Shown piece after piece: positions 5,962 to 7,554 of a stretch of 7,554 nt of DNA. The notes under the pieces are model-generated. The model was not told the origin of the DNA, made no database searches, and saw only the letters and a program-made list of their open reading frames with translations. Numbering within the stretch: position 1 is the first letter of the stretch; every line of letters begins with the position of its first letter. The position numbers and the translations under genes were made by a program. Where the stretch lies: the NCBI GenBank assembly GCA_013695505.1, contig JACDAH010000511.1, forward strand, positions 1 to 7,554. The letters are read 5' to 3'. This DNA comes from Chloroflexota bacterium (GTDB lineage Bacteria; Chloroflexota; Limnocylindria; Limnocylindrales; CSP1-4).

Positions 5962-7345
5962 CGGCGCCGCCACCTCGCTCGGCGGCGACCCGGCCGACCA
6001 GCGGGCGCTGGCCGCCGACGGTCGCCTGATCAGGAACGTCCGCTGGCGGCTCGTCCTGTGGAGCGGCCTGACGACCCTCGTCGTCCTCGCGATCCTCGCC
6101 ATCGCCCTGTACGCGGTTGCTTCCGGAACCCTCGAAGTGAACGGGATCAAGCAGCTGGAGGCCCGCGCCGCGGCGTTCCGGCAGCATCCCGAACCGGGCG
6201 GTGGCCCGGGCCAGGGATTTGCGTTCGGCGGCAGTTCGTCGGGCACGTTCGCGCTCCTCGCGGACGACACGGGAGAGCCTGTGGCGATCGGCCGGCCGGT
6301 GCTCGTTCCCGACGGCCTCCCGGTCATTGCCGGCATCGACGCGGCGCGCTCGACAGGCACCGACTTCCGCGTGGTCACGGTCACCGACACGTCGATCCGA
6401 GTGCGAACCGAAGCCATCCGGTCGCGCATCGGCAAGCTCTACATCCAGGTCATCCAGGACCGGACCGCCGAGCAGCAGACGCTCGACGCCATCCGGAGGG
6501 TCCTCCTCGTCGGCGGCGCGCTCGTCGTCCTCGTCGCGGTTGGGTTCGGGGCATTGTATGGGAGCCGCGCCATGGTCCCGATCCGCGAGTCGCTGGTCCA
6601 GCAACGCGCGGCGCTCCGCCGCCAGCGCGAGTTCGCCGCCGACGCCAGTCACGAGCTGCGGACGCCGCTGACCGTCATCCGGAGCTCGGTCGAGCATCTC
6701 CGACGCAATCGGGGCGAGGGCGCGACCGAGAGCGCCCGTGAGGCGCTCGACGATATCGATGCCGAAGTCGGCCACCTCACGGCGCTCGTCGAGGATCTCC
6801 TGCTCCTGGCCCGCTCCGACTCAGGCGCGATCGCATTGACCCGCCTTCCCGTCGACCTCGGCGACGTGGCGGCCGATGGGACCGGCGCGCTCGTCACGAC
6901 CGCTGCTGCCCGCCAGGTCCAGCTCGAACTCGATCCCGAGCCCGCGATCGTCGACGGCGACCACGCCCGTCTCCGCCAGCTGGTCATGATCCTGGTCGAC
7001 AACGCGATCCGCCATGCGCCGCGCGGCGGCACTGTCCGAGTCCGCATCCGAAGCGAGGAGCGCGAGGCGGTTCTGGAGGTCGACGACGACGGCCCAGGGA
7101 TCCGGCCGGACGACATCGACCATGTCTTCGAGCGGTTCTGGCGAGCGCCCGGCGCCGCCCCGGGCGGTACCGGGCTCGGCCTCGCGATCGCCAAGTCGAT
7201 CGTCGATCTGCACGACGGCCGGATCGAGGTCGCGAACCGGCCCGACGGCGGCGCCCGGTTCGTCGTGCGCCTTCGCGCCGCCGGAACGCCGCCGATCTCG
7301 GCCTCGGACTCGGGGCCGATCCTCGCCATCGACCCACCAGCCTGA
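5954..7345 (+). CDS. Membrane sensor histidine kinase, partner of the adjacent response regulator
   Basis: The 463-residue product has an N-terminal cytoplasmic tail, a first transmembrane helix (33-55), an extracytoplasmic sensing segment (about 56-182) with a Gly/Ser-rich stretch, and a second transmembrane helix (183-202). A short linker leads to the dimerisation/phosphoacceptor domain, with FAADASHELRTPLTVI and phospho-accepting His233. The ATPase domain has the N box LVDNAIRHAP (Asn350), DDDGPGI (377-383), the F-box VFERFW and GGTGLGLAIAK (404-414), so all catalytic motifs are present. The linker from 203 to about 225 keeps a HAMP-like Pro209 but is far shorter than a full HAMP domain. 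The ATG at 5954 overlaps the regulator's stop in ATGCCTGA (8 bases), so the two genes are translationally coupled and surely functional partners. The sensed signal is unknown. Confidence 0.96.
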   Translation: MPDGAATSLGGDPADQRALAADGRLIRNVRWRLVLWSGLTTLVVLAILAIALYAVASGTLEVNGIKQLEARAAAFRQHPEPGGGPGQGFAFGGSSSGTFALLADDTGEPVAIGRPVLVPDGLPVIAGIDAARSTGTDFRVVTVTDTSIRVRTEAIRSRIGKLYIQVIQDRTAEQQTLDAIRRVLLVGGALVVLVAVGFGALYGSRAMVPIRESLVQQRAALRRQREFAADASHELRTPLTVIRSSVEHLRRNRGEGATESAREALDDIDAEVGHLTALVEDLLLLARSDSGAIALTRLPVDLGDVAADGTGALVTTAAARQVQLELDPEPAIVDGDHARLRQLVMILVDNAIRHAPRGGTVRVRIRSEEREAVLEVDDDGPGIRPDDIDHVFERFWRAPGAAPGGTGLGLAIAKSIVDLHDGRIEVANRPDGGARFVVRLRAAGTPPISASDSGPILAIDPPA

Positions 7346-7353
7346 CCCCGGAT

Positions 7354-7382
7354 CCTGAGAAGGCCGTCAAGATTCTCAGGAG
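7354..7382. repeat. 9-bp perfect inverted repeat after the kinase gene
   Basis: TCCTGAGAA (7354-7362) and TTCTCAGGA (7374-7382) are perfect reverse complements separated by 11 bases. The repeat starts 8 bases after the kinase stop. It could be a weak terminator, although no T-tract follows. Its right arm contains the first TCTCAG half-site of the tandem repeat at 7375-7391, and its left arm carries the same hexamer inverted (CTGAGA, 7356-7361), so it may be part of the operator. Confidence 0.5.
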
Positions 7383-7391
7383 GCACTCAGA
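7375..7391 (+). promoter_or_regulatory. Tandem direct repeat, predicted response-regulator operator (site 2)
   Basis: TCTCAG (7375-7380) recurs as ACTCAG (7386-7391) with the same 11-bp periodicity as site 1. Positions 7375-7390 match 5096-5111 at 14 of 16 bases. Ten bases after the second half-site is GACCAT (7402-7407), in the same place as GATTCT at site 1. It lies between the kinase and the gene that begins at 7457, which points to control of that gene by the two-component system. Confidence 0.55.
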
Positions 7392-7456
7392 ACGCCCGCC
7401 GACCATCCGACGCAGCCTGCTCGACACAAACCCCCCGCGTCCAGCACGGAGTCTCG

Positions 7457-7554
7457 ATGAACGACGACCAGCCGCCCTTCAGCGACGAGCGCATGAGCGC
7501 GACCCGGAATCCCATTCAAGCTTCTCTCTCCGCCGACCCGGCGACCCAGCCTGT
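7457..7554 (+). CDS. Start of an unidentified gene (runs off right edge)
   Basis: An ATG at 7457 opens 32 codons that continue past the window. It is preceded by GGAG (7448-7451) with a 5-base spacer, one of the better ribosome binding sites in the window. The visible residues, beginning MNDDQPPFSDERMS, are polar and Pro/Ser/Asp-rich, like the disordered cytoplasmic tail before a membrane anchor or a later domain. A second in-frame ATG lies at 7493. No family can be assigned. Membrane-anchored HtrA-like proteases often sit next to and under control of such kinase-regulator pairs and have N-termini of this kind, but this is a guess from context. Confidence 0.5.
   Translation, partial: MNDDQPPFSDERMSATRNPIQASLSADPATQP

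Noticed and set aside
5801..6775. A 324-codon minus-strand open frame across the kinase and regulator
   Set aside because: Both plus-strand genes have full catalytic motifs and an operon overlap. The antisense product has no family features.

Overview
The window is very GC-rich (about 70% by eye), densely coding and bacterial. Third codon positions are almost always G or C, so long spurious open frames lie opposite the real genes. Genes mostly lack good Shine-Dalgarno sequences, GTG starts occur, and two genes begin 6-7 bases after a clear -10 hexamer, which suggests leaderless transcripts. This fits a high-GC Chloroflexota or Actinomycetota lineage, with a terrestrial Chloroflexota as my first guess. 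No marker gene here settles the taxonomy.

Layout. (1) Positions 3168 to 1, minus strand: a tightly overlapping operon of an acyl-CoA dehydrogenase, a 69-residue two-helix membrane protein and a GMC-family FAD oxidoreductase of the long-chain alcohol oxidase type. The last gene runs off the left edge, so its catalytic C-terminus is not visible. (2) Positions 3169-3249: an 81-bp divergent promoter region with a -10 element close to each start codon. (3) Positions 3250-4548, plus strand: a class III PLP aminotransferase related to 4-aminobutyrate aminotransferases. (4) Positions 4549-4708: a convergent intergenic region with two strong GC-rich hairpins, probably terminators. (5) Positions 4709-4903, minus strand: a small stand-alone excisionase/MerR-like helix-turn-helix protein. 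(6) Positions 4904-5283: a non-coding stretch with a possible structured leader for the helix-turn-helix gene and a direct-repeat operator upstream of the next operon. (7) Positions 5284-7345, plus strand: an OmpR/PhoB-type response regulator and its sensor histidine kinase, overlapping by 8 bases. (8) Positions 7346-7554: a regulatory region followed by the first 32 codons of a gene that leaves the window on the right.

How the parts may work together. The minus-strand operon and the divergent aminotransferase look like catabolic functions (alcohol/aldehyde, acyl-CoA and amino-group chemistry). The aldehyde dehydrogenase and CoA ligase that would join the steps are not in the window, so a single pathway is only a hypothesis. 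The two-component system has a likely target motif: the same tandem repeat (TCTCAG and a near copy 11 bp later, 14 of 16 positions identical) lies upstream of the response regulator and again between the kinase and the right-edge gene. I infer autoregulation plus control of that gene.

No tRNA, rRNA, CRISPR array, insertion sequence or phage module was recognised. I did not find a clearly unprecedented system. The best leads are the shared operator, the paired leaderless promoters and the small membrane protein embedded in the oxidase operon.
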